In this document: one piece after another, positions 25,671 to 34,121 of the stretch
Layout: each line of letters opens with the position of its first letter
Position numbering within the stretch: the first letter of the stretch is position 1
Assembly (NCBI GenBank): GCA_041395505.1
Contig: JAWLAG010000001.1
Location: 1,674,001-1,738,000 of the forward strand
DNA from: Steroidobacteraceae bacterium
GTDB taxonomy: Bacteria; Pseudomonadota; Gammaproteobacteria; Steroidobacterales; Steroidobacteraceae
Reading direction: 5' to 3'
DNA: 64,000 bases
The notes under the pieces: generated by a model
Database searches by the model: none
Told to the model about the DNA's origin: nothing
Seen by the model: only the letters and a program-made list of their open reading frames with translations
Position numbers and translations under genes: made by a program

Positions 25671-26321
25671 CTAGAACTCCTCTAAAGGCGGCGAGGTCAG
25701 CACCTTGCCATCGAGTGTGGGTCGATCGCCCGAAATCTGCAATCGCCCGCTCGCAAGCTGCGCCAGCACTCGTGGGTAAATAATGTGCTCAATAGCCTGA
25801 ACACGCGCTGAAAGGCTTTGCTCGGTGTCATTCTTCGATACGACGAGACGTCCCTGGCGCAATACCGGTCCGGCATCGAGTTCCGCCGTTACGAGGTGGA
25901 CGCTGGCGCCGTGATGCGCGAGGCGCTCGGACAGTGCACGCCGGTGCGTATGCAGTCCAGGCAGTGCCGGCAGCAGCGAAGGGTGGATGTTGAGCAGACG
26001 ATGCCTGTAATGCTCGACGAATTGGCTTGACAGTATGCGCATGAAACCCGCGAGCACAAGATAATCCGGCGCATGTTCGTCGATTGCCCGCGCGAGGCGA
26101 CGGTCGAATTCCTCGCGGCTCTGGTGAGGCTCGGGCCGCAGTATCGCCGTGGCAAGACCCTGCGCTCGGGCGGCTGCGATGCCGGTCGCATCCCGATCTG
26201 CAATGACCAGCACGACCCGCGCCGCAATATCGCCGCTCTGGCAGCCATGTGCGATCGCGAGCATGTTGCTGCCGCGGCCCGAAATCAGCACGGCCAGGCG
26301 GCAGCTACTGCTCGCGCTCAT
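25671..26321 (-). CDS. purN: Phosphoribosylglycinamide formyltransferase
   Basis: PurN formylates GAR with 10-formyl-THF in purine synthesis. Motifs are VLISGRGSNMLAI (phosphate binding), NIHPSLLPALPGLHTH with the catalytic Asn and His, and SVHLVTAELDAGPVL with the catalytic Asp. It has 216 residues. The ATG overlaps the purM stop (ATGA), so purM and purN are translationally coupled, and the two encode different steps of the same pathway. Confidence 0.96.
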   Translation of the reverse strand: MSASSSCRLAVLISGRGSNMLAIAHGCQSGDIAARVVLVIADRDATGIAAARAQGLATAILRPEPHQSREEFDRRLARAIDEHAPDYLVLAGFMRILSSQFVEHYRHRLLNIHPSLLPALPGLHTHRRALSERLAHHGASVHLVTAELDAGPVLRQGRLVVSKNDTEQSLSARVQAIEHIIYPRVLAQLASGRLQISGDRPTLDGKVLTSPPLEEF

Positions 26322-27352
26322 TCGGTGATGATCACCGAGCCATTGCCGGGCGCGACCTGGCCGATGATTCGCGCATCTTCGCCTTCGTCAACGAGCAGTT
26401 CGACCGCGCGCGATGCGTCGCCCGGCGCGACGATGCACACCATGCCGATGCCGCAATTGAAGGTGCGGTACATTTCGCCTGTTGCAATATTGCCGTTGCG
26501 CGCTAACCAATCGAATAGCGGATTTGCGGGCCAGGCACTGCGGTCAAGACGCGCATCGAGGCTCGCTGGCAGCACGCGCGGAATGTTCTCGGTGAGCCCA
26601 CCCCCCGTGATGTGCGCGAATCCATGCACCGGCAGTTGCCGCGCTATTGCGAGCATTGAGCGGGTGTAGATGCGGGTCGGCTCGAGGAGTCGATCGATGA
26701 GGCGGCGGCCTGCAAGATCCTGGTGCGGATCGTGGTTGCCGACTTCGAGGACCTTGCGAATCAGCGAATACCCATTCGAGTGCGGGCCGGAGGAAGCGAG
26801 ACCGATGACGAGGTCTCCTGCAGCGACTTTGGAGCCATCGATGATGGCGCTGCGCTCTACGATGCCGACGCAGAATCCGGCGAGGTCGTAATCGCCACGC
26901 TGGTACATGCCCGGCATTTCCGCGGTCTCGCCGCCAACCAGGGCGGCGCCGGCCCGTTTGCAGCCTTCGGCGATGCCATGGATCACATCGGCCGCGACGT
27001 CGACGTCGAGCCTCGCCGTGGCGTAGTAGTCGAGAAAGAACAGCGGTTCGGCACCGCAGACCGCGACATCGTTGGCGCACATGGCGACCAGATCGATGCC
27101 GATGCTGCCGTGGCGGTTGTGATCGATAGCGAGGCGCAGTTTGGTACCGACGCCGTCGGTTCCCGAGACCAGGACCGGCTCGCGGAAGCGCTCGAGTGGA
27201 ACTCGGACCAGCGCGCCAAATCCGCCAAGTCCGCCCATGACCTCGGGGCGCAACGTACTGCGCGCGGCGGGTTTGATGCGTTCGACCAGCGCATCGCCGG
27301 CATCGATGTCGACACCTGCGTCGCGATAGCTCAGGTTCTTCGGTGTTGTCAC
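26318..27352 (-). CDS. purM: Phosphoribosylformylglycinamidine cyclo-ligase (AIR synthetase)
   Basis: PurM closes the imidazole ring of AIR using ATP. It has 344 residues from GTG 27352, which gives the family N-terminus TTPKNLSYRDAGVDIDAGD. The longer frame to 27484 runs into the divergent phosphatidyltransferase gene and is not conserved. Key segments are the ATP-binding VSGTDGVGTKL, VGGETAEMPG, and a late HITGGGLTEN. An AAAGG patch precedes the GTG. The 149-base gap to the divergent gene would hold its promoter. Confidence 0.96.
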   Translation of the reverse strand: MTTPKNLSYRDAGVDIDAGDALVERIKPAARSTLRPEVMGGLGGFGALVRVPLERFREPVLVSGTDGVGTKLRLAIDHNRHGSIGIDLVAMCANDVAVCGAEPLFFLDYYATARLDVDVAADVIHGIAEGCKRAGAALVGGETAEMPGMYQRGDYDLAGFCVGIVERSAIIDGSKVAAGDLVIGLASSGPHSNGYSLIRKVLEVGNHDPHQDLAGRRLIDRLLEPTRIYTRSMLAIARQLPVHGFAHITGGGLTENIPRVLPASLDARLDRSAWPANPLFDWLARNGNIATGEMYRTFNCGIGMVCIVAPGDASRAVELLVDEGEDARIIGQVAPGNGSVIITE

Positions 27353-27501
27353 GTCGGCCTTTGCGGTTGTAGTCCGGGGCGCCCGAAGGCGCGGCATTCG
27401 GGCGGCGCTATTGTACAAACGTCGGCTGCATCGCGGCAGGGATTCGGGATCGCCGGACAGGTGCTCTGGTAATATTGGCGGCAAGGGTCGGATCCGCCAA
27501 C

Positions 27502-28053
27502 GTGAAGCACCTGCCTAATCTCATCTGCCTGCTGCGCATCGCGCTGATCTGGCCGATCGTCCTGTCCCTGCAGGCGGGCGAACACGTGCGTGTCGTGGTT
27601 CTGTTCCTCGTCGCAGCGATTTCGGACGGGCTGGACGGTTTCCTCGCCAAGCGGTTCGGCTGGGCGTCCGACCTCGGAAGGTTTCTCGATCCGTTGGCGG
27701 ACAAGCTGTTGCTGGTCACGGTATTCGTCGTGGCGACCTGGAATGGGCTCATTCCGTGGTGGCTCACGGTCGCCGCCGTGGCGCGGGATTTCATCATCGG
27801 ATTGGGTGCGCTCGTCTATCGCCTGTGGTTCGGGCCGCTGCATGGCCGACCCACCATAGTCAGCAAGATCAATACGCTGGTTCAGTTCTCCTGCCTGGTG
27901 GCTGCCATCCTGGCGGCCGCATGGCATTGGCCGCCGCGCGAACTGCAGGACGCGTTGTTCGTGTTTGCGTTCGTGCTCTCCATCGCCTCCGGCATCGATT
28001 ATCTGGCGCGCTTCGTGGGTCGCGCCTGGCGCGCGCCGGCCGCGACGCTCTGA
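27502..28053 (+). CDS. CDP-alcohol phosphatidyltransferase (PgsA-like)
   Basis: This integral membrane enzyme of about 183 residues has the CDP-alcohol phosphatidyltransferase motif: SDGLDGFLAKRFG, then DLGRFLDPLADK (the paired D...D metal-binding aspartates). Four to six helices are visible. It most resembles phosphatidylglycerophosphate synthase-like proteins, but the acceptor alcohol is not determined by sequence. GTG 27502 (MKHLPNLICLLRI) is preferred, with an AAGGG before it; a TTG at 27475 is possible. It is followed by hda after 13 bases. Confidence 0.88.
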   Translation: MKHLPNLICLLRIALIWPIVLSLQAGEHVRVVVLFLVAAISDGLDGFLAKRFGWASDLGRFLDPLADKLLLVTVFVVATWNGLIPWWLTVAAVARDFIIGLGALVYRLWFGPLHGRPTIVSKINTLVQFSCLVAAILAAAWHWPPRELQDALFVFAFVLSIASGIDYLARFVGRAWRAPAATL

Positions 28054-28066
28054 GCGCAGGGCGGTC

Positions 28067-28750
28067 GTGAAACAGCTCGCACTGGCGGTCGCACGCGCGG
28101 GCAGTCGCGTGTTCGCCAATTTTCATGCCGGCGAAAATGCCGAAGCGCTCGCTCGTTGCCAGCAGCTCGCCGGAGGCGAACGTCTGGCGCTGTGGCTGTG
28201 GGGCCCGCCCGGCTGCGGGCGCAGCCACCTGCTGCAGGCAACCGCGGCGGCGGGCGGCGAGAGCGCGACGCTGATTCGCGGCTCGGATCCCGACATGCTG
28301 CCCGGGCCACTGGCTGGCCGGACGCGACTCGTCATAGTCGATGACATCGACGCTCGGGTGGGCGATGCCCGATTCGAACGCTGGTTGTTCACGGCCTATC
28401 GCGAACTCGAAGATGCGGCAGGCGGTTTGCTTGTGAGCGCCGAGGCGCCACCGCGCGGACTGCGCTGGGGTCTGGCCGACCTCGCCTCGCGCATGTCCGC
28501 GAGCCAGGTATTGAGGCTACGCCCGCTCGATGACCGTGGTCGCGCCGCTGCCCTGAAGCTCCATGCCGGGCATCGCGGTTTCGCGCTGCCTGATGAGACG
28601 CTCGATTACCTGCTTGCACGACTGCCGCGCGACTTGCCGAGCTTGTTCGAGTTGCTCGATACGCTGGACTCAGCTTCGCTGGAAATGCAGCGGCGCATCA
28701 CCGTGCCGTTCATTCGTGAAGTGTTGCACCGGCGCGGTCACGAAGTTTGA
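28067..28750 (+). CDS. hda: DnaA regulatory inactivator Hda
   Basis: Hda is a DnaA-related AAA+ protein that, with the DNA-loaded beta clamp, promotes ATP hydrolysis by DnaA to stop over-initiation. It has 227 residues from GTG 28067. The N-terminus KQLALAV is a clamp-binding motif. The Walker A is GPPGCGRSHLL, with the Arg typical of Hda, and Walker B is LVIVDDID. The C-terminal part (LFELLDTLD) matches the lid. Its last 41 bases overlap the convergent wrbA gene. It follows the PgsA-like gene and is probably co-transcribed with it. Confidence 0.93.
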   Translation: MKQLALAVARAGSRVFANFHAGENAEALARCQQLAGGERLALWLWGPPGCGRSHLLQATAAAGGESATLIRGSDPDMLPGPLAGRTRLVIVDDIDARVGDARFERWLFTAYRELEDAAGGLLVSAEAPPRGLRWGLADLASRMSASQVLRLRPLDDRGRAAALKLHAGHRGFALPDETLDYLLARLPRDLPSLFELLDTLDSASLEMQRRITVPFIREVLHRRGHEV

Positions 28751-29330
28751 CAGCCATCTCGGCGAGCCGCGCGCCGAGTGCCTTTGCAATCTGCGCCTCG
28801 TGTTCGCTGAGCGCTCCTTTCGCCGCCGCCACGCCCGAAACGTGAGTTGCGCCATACGGGGTACCACCGCTTCGCGTTTCGTTCAGCGCGGTCTCCGTGT
28901 ATGGCACGCCGAGTAGCAGCATGCCATGGTGAAATAGCGGCAACATCATGCTGAGCAGCGTCGTTTCATTGCCGCCGTGCATCGACTGCGAAGCGGAGAA
29001 TACGGCCGCAGGTTTACCCACCAGGGCACCTTCGAACCAGAGCGGACCGAGACCGTCTATGAAGTATTTGAGTGGCGCCGCCATGTTGCCAAGGCGTGTC
29101 GGACTACCGAGTGCCAAGCCATCCGCGCGACGCAGATCGTCATGCGTCGCGTAGGGCGGCCCGTCGCCCGGCACCGGCTTGACCGGACGTTCATTGTCGG
29201 CAGAGACCGGCGCGACGGTGCGCAATATCGCCTCGGCATCGGTGATGGTTTCGATGCCGCGACAGATCTGGCGCGCCAGCGCCGCGGTGGCGCCGCTGCG
29301 TGAATAGTAGAGCACGAGTATTTTGGCCAA
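28710..29330 (-). CDS. wrbA: NAD(P)H:quinone oxidoreductase, WrbA family flavoprotein
   Basis: This 206-residue flavodoxin-like protein has the WrbA features: VLYYSRSGATAALA (FMN phosphate loop), LGSPTRLGNMAAPLKYF, SASQSMHGGNETTL, and PYGATHVSG. WrbA enzymes reduce quinones by two electrons, avoiding semiquinones and reactive oxygen. GAGGTG precedes ATG 29330. The 3' end overlaps hda (convergent). A 7-bp palindrome and a candidate promoter lie just upstream. Confidence 0.95.
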   Translation of the reverse strand: MAKILVLYYSRSGATAALARQICRGIETITDAEAILRTVAPVSADNERPVKPVPGDGPPYATHDDLRRADGLALGSPTRLGNMAAPLKYFIDGLGPLWFEGALVGKPAAVFSASQSMHGGNETTLLSMMLPLFHHGMLLLGVPYTETALNETRSGGTPYGATHVSGVAAAKGALSEHEAQIAKALGARLAEMAVKLRDRAGATLHE

Positions 29331-29361
29331 GATTGCACCTCGGTTGCGGGCGGGCGCGACA

Positions 29362-29390
29362 ATTGTAGTTCACTTGACGCCGGGTCAAGT
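29362..29390 (-). promoter_or_regulatory. wrbA promoter candidate overlapping a perfect palindrome
   Basis: A perfect inverted repeat ACTTGAC-N5-GTCAAGT occupies 29372-29390 between divergent wrbA and acyP. Reading the minus strand, TTGACC (29388-29383) and TACAAT (29367-29362) form a -35/-10 pair with a short 15-base spacer. The palindrome half-sites cover the -35, which would suit an operator. The binding protein is unknown. Confidence 0.4.
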
Positions 29391-29409
29391 TGCATAGAAC
29401 CATTGTCTG

Positions 29410-29691
29410 GTGATCGTACGTCGCTATATCGTGAAGGGCCGCGTGCAGGGCGTTTTCTACCGTGCGAGTACAGCCCGCGAAGCGCTGCGTCTGGGCGTAT
29501 GCGGTCACGCCCGCAATCTGGCCGACGGGTCGGTCGAGGTGCTGGCGGGCGGCGAGGCGGCTGTGCTCGATGAGTTCGAGAAATGGTTGTGGCGAGGACC
29601 GGGCGCTGCGCGTGTTACGGCAGTCGAATTACAGGCTGACGCAGGCACGCTCGCAACACAGATGCAAAGCGGGCGCTTCGTTACTTCCTGA
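29410..29691 (+). CDS. acyP: Acylphosphatase
   Basis: This 93-residue enzyme hydrolyzes the carboxyl-phosphate bond of acyl phosphates. The active-site loop KGRVQGVFYR contains the catalytic Arg, and ARNLADGSVEV holds the catalytic Asn. It starts at GTG 29410. The last 11 bases overlap the convergent lytic transglycosylase gene. It is divergent from wrbA. Confidence 0.95.
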   Translation: MIVRRYIVKGRVQGVFYRASTAREALRLGVCGHARNLADGSVEVLAGGEAAVLDEFEKWLWRGPGAARVTAVELQADAGTLATQMQSGRFVTS

Positions 29692-30319
29692 TGGCGCTCA
29701 CGCTGGCCTCAGGGCTGCCGAGATCGTCGGCGCCATTCCAGTACGACCAGCGCTGTATGACCTTGTCCGAATACCAACGCCGTCCGACACTGCCGTTATA
29801 GCGCGCCAGTGCGCGCTGCACGTCATTTCGCTCGATGCGCAGGTAATAGCGCAGGATGGCTGCTCCCATGCGAATGTTCGGGCCGACGCGCACGAGTTCG
29901 TGGCGGCGCATGCCCAGCTGCTCGGGCCAGAAAGGCATGACCTGCATGAGGCCGACGGCGCCGGCGTAGGAGACCGCCCAGCGGTTGAAGCGGCTTTCGA
30001 TGTCGATGATGGCCATGAGCAGACCCGGCGGCACGCGCAGTTCGTTGGGCCGGTGCGCCTCGCAGAACACCTGCTGCAGGATCTCGGTGCGTTCGGCCTC
30101 ATCGGCGACCGCCTTGCGCAGTCGCGGCTCCATCATCTTGTACCAGACAGCGGAGTCGAAACTGTCGGCGAAGCACTTCGCTTCGTGGATGGCTGCTGCC
30201 ACGACCGGACGCAGCGCGGCGTCGCGCTGTTGGTCGGCATTCGCGGCCGCGGGCAGGGCGAGCAACAGCGCGAAACTAGTGCGTGCCAATACGCTCGCAA
30301 ATGAATTGCACGATGCCAT
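29681..30319 (-). CDS. Exported lytic murein transglycosylase (SLT family)
   Basis: This 212-residue protein has an N-terminal signal peptide (SFALLLALPAAANA, cleavage likely after ANA) and a C-terminal SLT domain. The catalytic Glu is in DIESRFNRWAVS, followed by GAVGLMQVMP and a late ALARYNGS. It cleaves peptidoglycan glycan strands in the periplasm, leaving 1,6-anhydro ends. It starts at ATG 30319 or GTG 30292; both overlap the 3' end of proS by tens of bases, suggesting coupling. The N-terminal region, before the catalytic Glu, has two conserved cysteines that may pair. Confidence 0.88.
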   Translation of the reverse strand: MASCNSFASVLARTSFALLLALPAAANADQQRDAALRPVVAAAIHEAKCFADSFDSAVWYKMMEPRLRKAVADEAERTEILQQVFCEAHRPNELRVPPGLLMAIIDIESRFNRWAVSYAGAVGLMQVMPFWPEQLGMRRHELVRVGPNIRMGAAILRYYLRIERNDVQRALARYNGSVGRRWYSDKVIQRWSYWNGADDLGSPEASVSAIRK

Positions 30320-31988
30320 TGCGGTCGATGTCCTGACTTTGACTGTCTCGTCGATGGCGATATTCCAATTTGCCGCTCTTCAAGCCACGATCGCCGATCA
30401 CGATTCGGTGCGGAATGCCCAGCAACTCGGCATCCGCGAATTTCACGCCCGGACGCGCATCGCGATCGTCGAGCAACGTGTCGATTCCCTTTGCTACGAG
30501 CGCGGCATACAACTCATCGGCTGCCGCCCGCACATCGGCCGAACGGTCCATGTTGATCGGCGTCAACACCACATTGAACGGGGCAATTGCGTCCGGCCAG
30601 ATGATGCCGCGCTCATCATGATTCTGCTCGATCGCAGCGGCGACGATCCGCGTCACACCAATGCCGTAACAACCCATGTAGAGAGTGACCTTCTGTCCGT
30701 TCTCAGCAAGTACCGTAGCCGCCATTGCGTCGCTGTACTTGCATCCGAGCTGGAATATGTGACCTACTTCAATACCACGCATGATGGACAGCGGGCCGCC
30801 GCCGCCCGGGCTGGGATCGCCGTCCACTGCATTGCGAAGGTCCGCAAGCTCGGGCAGAGGCAGGTCGCGGCGCCAATTCACACCCGCAAGGTGCAGGTCG
30901 GCGCGATTGGCGCCGCAGACGAAATCACTGAGACCTGCGACGCTGTAGTCGGCGATGCAGGGCAGCGCAAGTCCTACCGGCCCGATAAAACCCGGCGGTG
31001 CGCCGCAGCACTCGCGAATGCGCTCGGCACTGGCAAAACGAAGCGGTGTCGCAAGCGACTGGTGCTTCTGTGCCTTCAACAGATTGAGTTCGTGGTCGCC
31101 GCGCAGCAGCAACGCAACGACGCCGCCGTTGCGCGCCTCGACGAGCAGGGTCTTGAGCAGGCGGCTGCGATCGATGCGCAGCATTGCGGCAACATCCTCG
31201 ATGCTGCCCGCTCCCGGTGTCGCGACCTCGCGCATGGCCTCTGTTGGAGCAGGCGGGCGGGCCTCGGCGGCGGGCAGGGGGACGGTCTCCAGATTGGCGG
31301 CGTAGTCATCACCGGGGCACCAGGCAATGGCGTCTTCGCCCGAGTCGGCCAGGACATGGAACTCCTGCGAGACATTGCCGCCGATTGCGCCGCTGTCGGC
31401 CGCGACCGCTCGAAAGCGCAGGCCGAGCCTCGTGAATATGCGCGTATAGGCGTCGTGCATCGCCACGTAACCCTGGCGCAGCGATTCTTCATCCTGGTGG
31501 AAAGAGTAAGCGTCTTTCATGACGAACTCGCGCGCGCGCATGACGCCGAATCGCGGCCGGATTTCATCTCGGAACTTCGTCTGGATCTGGTAGAAGTTGA
31601 CAGGCAGCTGCCGGTAGCTTTGCAGTTCGCGCCGGGCGATATCGGTGATCACTTCCTCATGCGTCGGCCCGACGCAGAACTCCCGGTCGTGCCGGTCGCG
31701 AAGGCGCAGCAACTCCGGTCCATATTGCTCCCAGCGCCCCGATTCACGCCACAGTTCGGCCGGCTGGATGGCTGGCATGATCAGCTCCAGGGCGCCGGCA
31801 CGATCCATTTCCTCGCGCACGATCGCCTCGACCTTGCGCATGACCCGAAAGCCAAACGGTAGCCAGCTGTAGAGCCCTGCCGCCAGCCGTCGAATCATGC
31901 CGGCACGCAGCATGAGCTGGTGGCTGACGATCTCGGCTTCTGATGGCGTCTCTTTCGCGGTGTTGATCGGGTAGCGGGACCAGCGCAT
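30276..31988 (-). CDS. proS: Prolyl-tRNA synthetase (bacterial type, with INS editing domain)
   Basis: ProS charges tRNA-Pro. It has 570 residues from ATG 31988 (MRWSRYPINTAKETPSE). Class II motifs are RLAAGLYSWLP, CVGPTHEEVITD (motif 2 region) and GCYGIGVTRI (motif 3). The insertion editing domain, in about the middle third, removes mischarged Ala-tRNA. The C-terminal anticodon-binding domain ends GIVQFICERIGTH. The longer frame to 32084 overlaps pssA and is rejected. It converges with no gene on this side and is divergent from pssA over a 66-base gap. Confidence 0.97.
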   Translation of the reverse strand: MRWSRYPINTAKETPSEAEIVSHQLMLRAGMIRRLAAGLYSWLPFGFRVMRKVEAIVREEMDRAGALELIMPAIQPAELWRESGRWEQYGPELLRLRDRHDREFCVGPTHEEVITDIARRELQSYRQLPVNFYQIQTKFRDEIRPRFGVMRAREFVMKDAYSFHQDEESLRQGYVAMHDAYTRIFTRLGLRFRAVAADSGAIGGNVSQEFHVLADSGEDAIAWCPGDDYAANLETVPLPAAEARPPAPTEAMREVATPGAGSIEDVAAMLRIDRSRLLKTLLVEARNGGVVALLLRGDHELNLLKAQKHQSLATPLRFASAERIRECCGAPPGFIGPVGLALPCIADYSVAGLSDFVCGANRADLHLAGVNWRRDLPLPELADLRNAVDGDPSPGGGGPLSIMRGIEVGHIFQLGCKYSDAMAATVLAENGQKVTLYMGCYGIGVTRIVAAAIEQNHDERGIIWPDAIAPFNVVLTPINMDRSADVRAAADELYAALVAKGIDTLLDDRDARPGVKFADAELLGIPHRIVIGDRGLKSGKLEYRHRRDSQSQDIDRNGIVQFICERIGTH

Positions 31989-32054
31989 AAGGGGCGCAAT
32001 GATACCAGCGCGGAGTGCATTGTCGCGCGGCCGATCGGCCCCTATCATGGCGAT

Positions 32055-32834
32055 GTGACCGAAACACCCATGCCCGGCCCGCAACAGCGTCGCGGGATGT
32101 ATTTGCTGCCGAACCTGTTTACCACTGGCTGCCTTTTTGCCGGGTTCTATTCCGTGGTGGCGGCGGCCGATGGCAACTTCTCACGGGCATCGGCGGCAAT
32201 ATTCATCGCAATGCTCTTCGATGGCCTGGATGGGCGGGTAGCGCGTTGGACCCGCACCGAGACGGTGTTCGGCAAGGAGTACGACAGCCTTGCCGACATG
32301 GTGGCGTTCGGAATTGCGCCTTCGCTGGTGGCGTATCACTGGGGTATCGCGCGTATTGCCGAATTCGGCCACTCCTGGGTGCGTTTTGGTTGGGTCGCCT
32401 GTTTCTTCTACAGCGTATGCGCGGCGCTGCGCCTGGCGAGATTCAACGCCCGGGCGGCGACGGCCGACAAGCGTTACTTCGAGGGATTGCCAAGTCCGTC
32501 GGCAGCCGCGTTCGTGGCGGCATTTGTCTGGTTCTTCAATAATTGGCGCGAGCCCGGCCTGCTCGGATTGATCCTGGCCTTCGCTGTGACTGCGGGTGCC
32601 GGAATGCTGATGATCAGTTCCGTGCCCTATCCAAGTCTCAAGCAGGTCGAATGGGACCGGCGTGTCAAAGGCTACTACATGGTGATCGTGCCGTTGTTCC
32701 TCGCAATGATTGCCATCGAACCGCCGACGATGCTGCTGGCGATGTTCGCGACCTTCTGCCTGTCGGCGCCATTGTTGTGGCTCGCGCGCCGCCTGCGCCG
32801 CACCATGCGCGGCGGCGTGGCACCCGAGCCGTGA
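32055..32834 (+). CDS. pssA: CDP-diacylglycerol-serine O-phosphatidyltransferase
   Basis: PssA makes phosphatidylserine, the precursor of phosphatidylethanolamine. This is the integral-membrane PssA type, not the E. coli peripheral PLD type. The CDP-alcohol motif is FDGLDGRVARWT followed by EYDSLADMVAFG, with LPNLFTTGCLFAGFYS at the N-terminus and about eight hydrophobic segments. It starts at GTG 32055 or ATG 32070. It opens the operon pssA-udg-rimI-prfC-MFS, and the stop overlaps the next start as GTGA. Confidence 0.94.
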   Translation: MTETPMPGPQQRRGMYLLPNLFTTGCLFAGFYSVVAAADGNFSRASAAIFIAMLFDGLDGRVARWTRTETVFGKEYDSLADMVAFGIAPSLVAYHWGIARIAEFGHSWVRFGWVACFFYSVCAALRLARFNARAATADKRYFEGLPSPSAAAFVAAFVWFFNNWREPGLLGLILAFAVTAGAGMLMISSVPYPSLKQVEWDRRVKGYYMVIVPLFLAMIAIEPPTMLLAMFATFCLSAPLLWLARRLRRTMRGGVAPEP

Positions 32835-33580
32835 GCGTCGCCGCCGATAACCGGCGCCTGGCCTATTTGCAGGCGATCGGCGTCCAGGCCTGGCGGGCGC
32901 ACGTCAGGCGGCCAGCGATAGCACCTGAACCCGTTACCGACGCGGTTGCTGCAAAGGTGGCGGCTTCGGACGATGCCGAAGTTGCAAGCGCCGCATTGCC
33001 TGGCAACTGGGTTCAATTGCGCGAGCAAGTGCAATCCTGCACGCGTTGCGCGTTGCATGCTGGCAGGAAGCAGACTGTTTTTGGCGTAGGCAACCAGGGA
33101 GCGGACTGGCTCATCGTCGGTGAGGCGCCCGGCGCGGAAGAGGACCGCCAGGGTGAACCGTTCGTCGGGCGTGCCGGCCAGTTGTTGAATGCAATGCTGG
33201 GCGCGATCGGCCTCACGCGCGAGACGGTCTATATCGCCAACATTCTCAAGTGCCGGCCGCCCGGCAATCGCGATCCCAAGCCAGCGGAAGTCGCAAGTTG
33301 CACGCCATACCTCGATGCCCAGATCCTGCTCCTGCGGCCGCGCATCATCCTGGCCGTTGGCCGGATCGCCGCGCAGCACCTGTTGCGCACCGACGCGCCC
33401 CTGGCGCGGTTGCGCGGTCGTGTGCATCACTACGGAACCGCCGCGACGGCGCTGGTCGTGACCTACCACCCTGCGTATCTGTTGCGCTCGCCGGCAGACA
33501 AACGCAAGGCGTGGGAGGACCTGAAATTCGCACGCAGCACGCTCGCGGCGCTGCAACCGGTGAAATCGCATGGCGGCTGA
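32831..33580 (+). CDS. Uracil-DNA glycosylase, family 4 ([4Fe-4S] type)
   Basis: This 249-residue enzyme removes uracil from DNA. The family 4 signature GEAPGAEEDRQGEPFVGRAGQLL is complete. Four candidate cysteine ligands for the cluster are in CTRCALH, ILKCRPPGNRD and ASCTPY, and TYHPAYLLR near the end is the leucine-loop motif. The N-terminal roughly 65 residues are an Ala-rich variable extension. GTG 32831 overlaps the pssA stop (GTGA). It is followed by rimI with an 11-base overlap. Confidence 0.93.
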   Translation: MSVAADNRRLAYLQAIGVQAWRAHVRRPAIAPEPVTDAVAAKVAASDDAEVASAALPGNWVQLREQVQSCTRCALHAGRKQTVFGVGNQGADWLIVGEAPGAEEDRQGEPFVGRAGQLLNAMLGAIGLTRETVYIANILKCRPPGNRDPKPAEVASCTPYLDAQILLLRPRIILAVGRIAAQHLLRTDAPLARLRGRVHHYGTAATALVVTYHPAYLLRSPADKRKAWEDLKFARSTLAALQPVKSHGG

Positions 33581-34103
33581 GCGCGACGCCATGCAGTCGC
33601 TGCCGCAGCTGCAACTACGGCCCATGGTGGACGATGACCTCGCCGAGGTCATGCGCATCGAGCAGGCGAGTTACGATTTCCCATGGACCCTCGGCATCTT
33701 CGGCGATTGCCTCAGGGTCGGCTATATCTGCCGTGTGCTCGAGTTCGACGTGCATATCGTGGGCTATGGCGTCATGAGTGTCGGTGCAGGTGAGGCACAC
33801 ATCCTCAATGTCTGCATCGACGAGCGCTATCGCTGCCGTGGGCTCGCGCGCGTGCTGCTGCACGAAATGCTCCGCAGCGCAGCTGCGCTCGGTGCGCAGG
33901 CAGCCTATCTTGAGGTGCGACCGAGCAACCTTGCGGCAATCCGACTTTATGCCGCACTAGGATTCGAGCAGGTTGGCACCAGGCGCGGCTACTATCAGGC
34001 GCGGAACGGCCGCGAGGACGCGGCGCTGTTGCGAATCGACCTGCCGATCGGCCAGACAGCCGCGACACGGTCAACGGCGTCCCCCGTCGGCGAAAATTTC
34101 TAG
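33570..34103 (+). CDS. rimI: Ribosomal protein S18 alanine N-acetyltransferase
   Basis: This 177-residue GNAT enzyme is assigned to acetylating the N-terminal alanine of S18. Acetyl-CoA-binding motif A is RCRGLARVLL, and other RimI-like parts are HILNVCID, YLEVRPSNLAAIRLYAALGF and RRGYYQ. The start may be ATG 33570 or ATG 33591 (MQSLPQLQLR); the first overlaps the glycosylase stop by 11 bases. The C-terminal roughly 25 residues are an unconserved tail. The RimI assignment is by family position rather than a unique motif. Confidence 0.88.
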   Translation: MAAERDAMQSLPQLQLRPMVDDDLAEVMRIEQASYDFPWTLGIFGDCLRVGYICRVLEFDVHIVGYGVMSVGAGEAHILNVCIDERYRCRGLARVLLHEMLRSAAALGAQAAYLEVRPSNLAAIRLYAALGFEQVGTRRGYYQARNGREDAALLRIDLPIGQTAATRSTASPVGENF

Positions 34104-34121
34104 TCCGATCAGGTATTGCAG

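Noticed and set aside
29985..31862. 625-codon open frame on the plus strand
   Set aside because: It is antisense to proS and the transglycosylase gene, both strongly supported by class II synthetase and SLT motifs.
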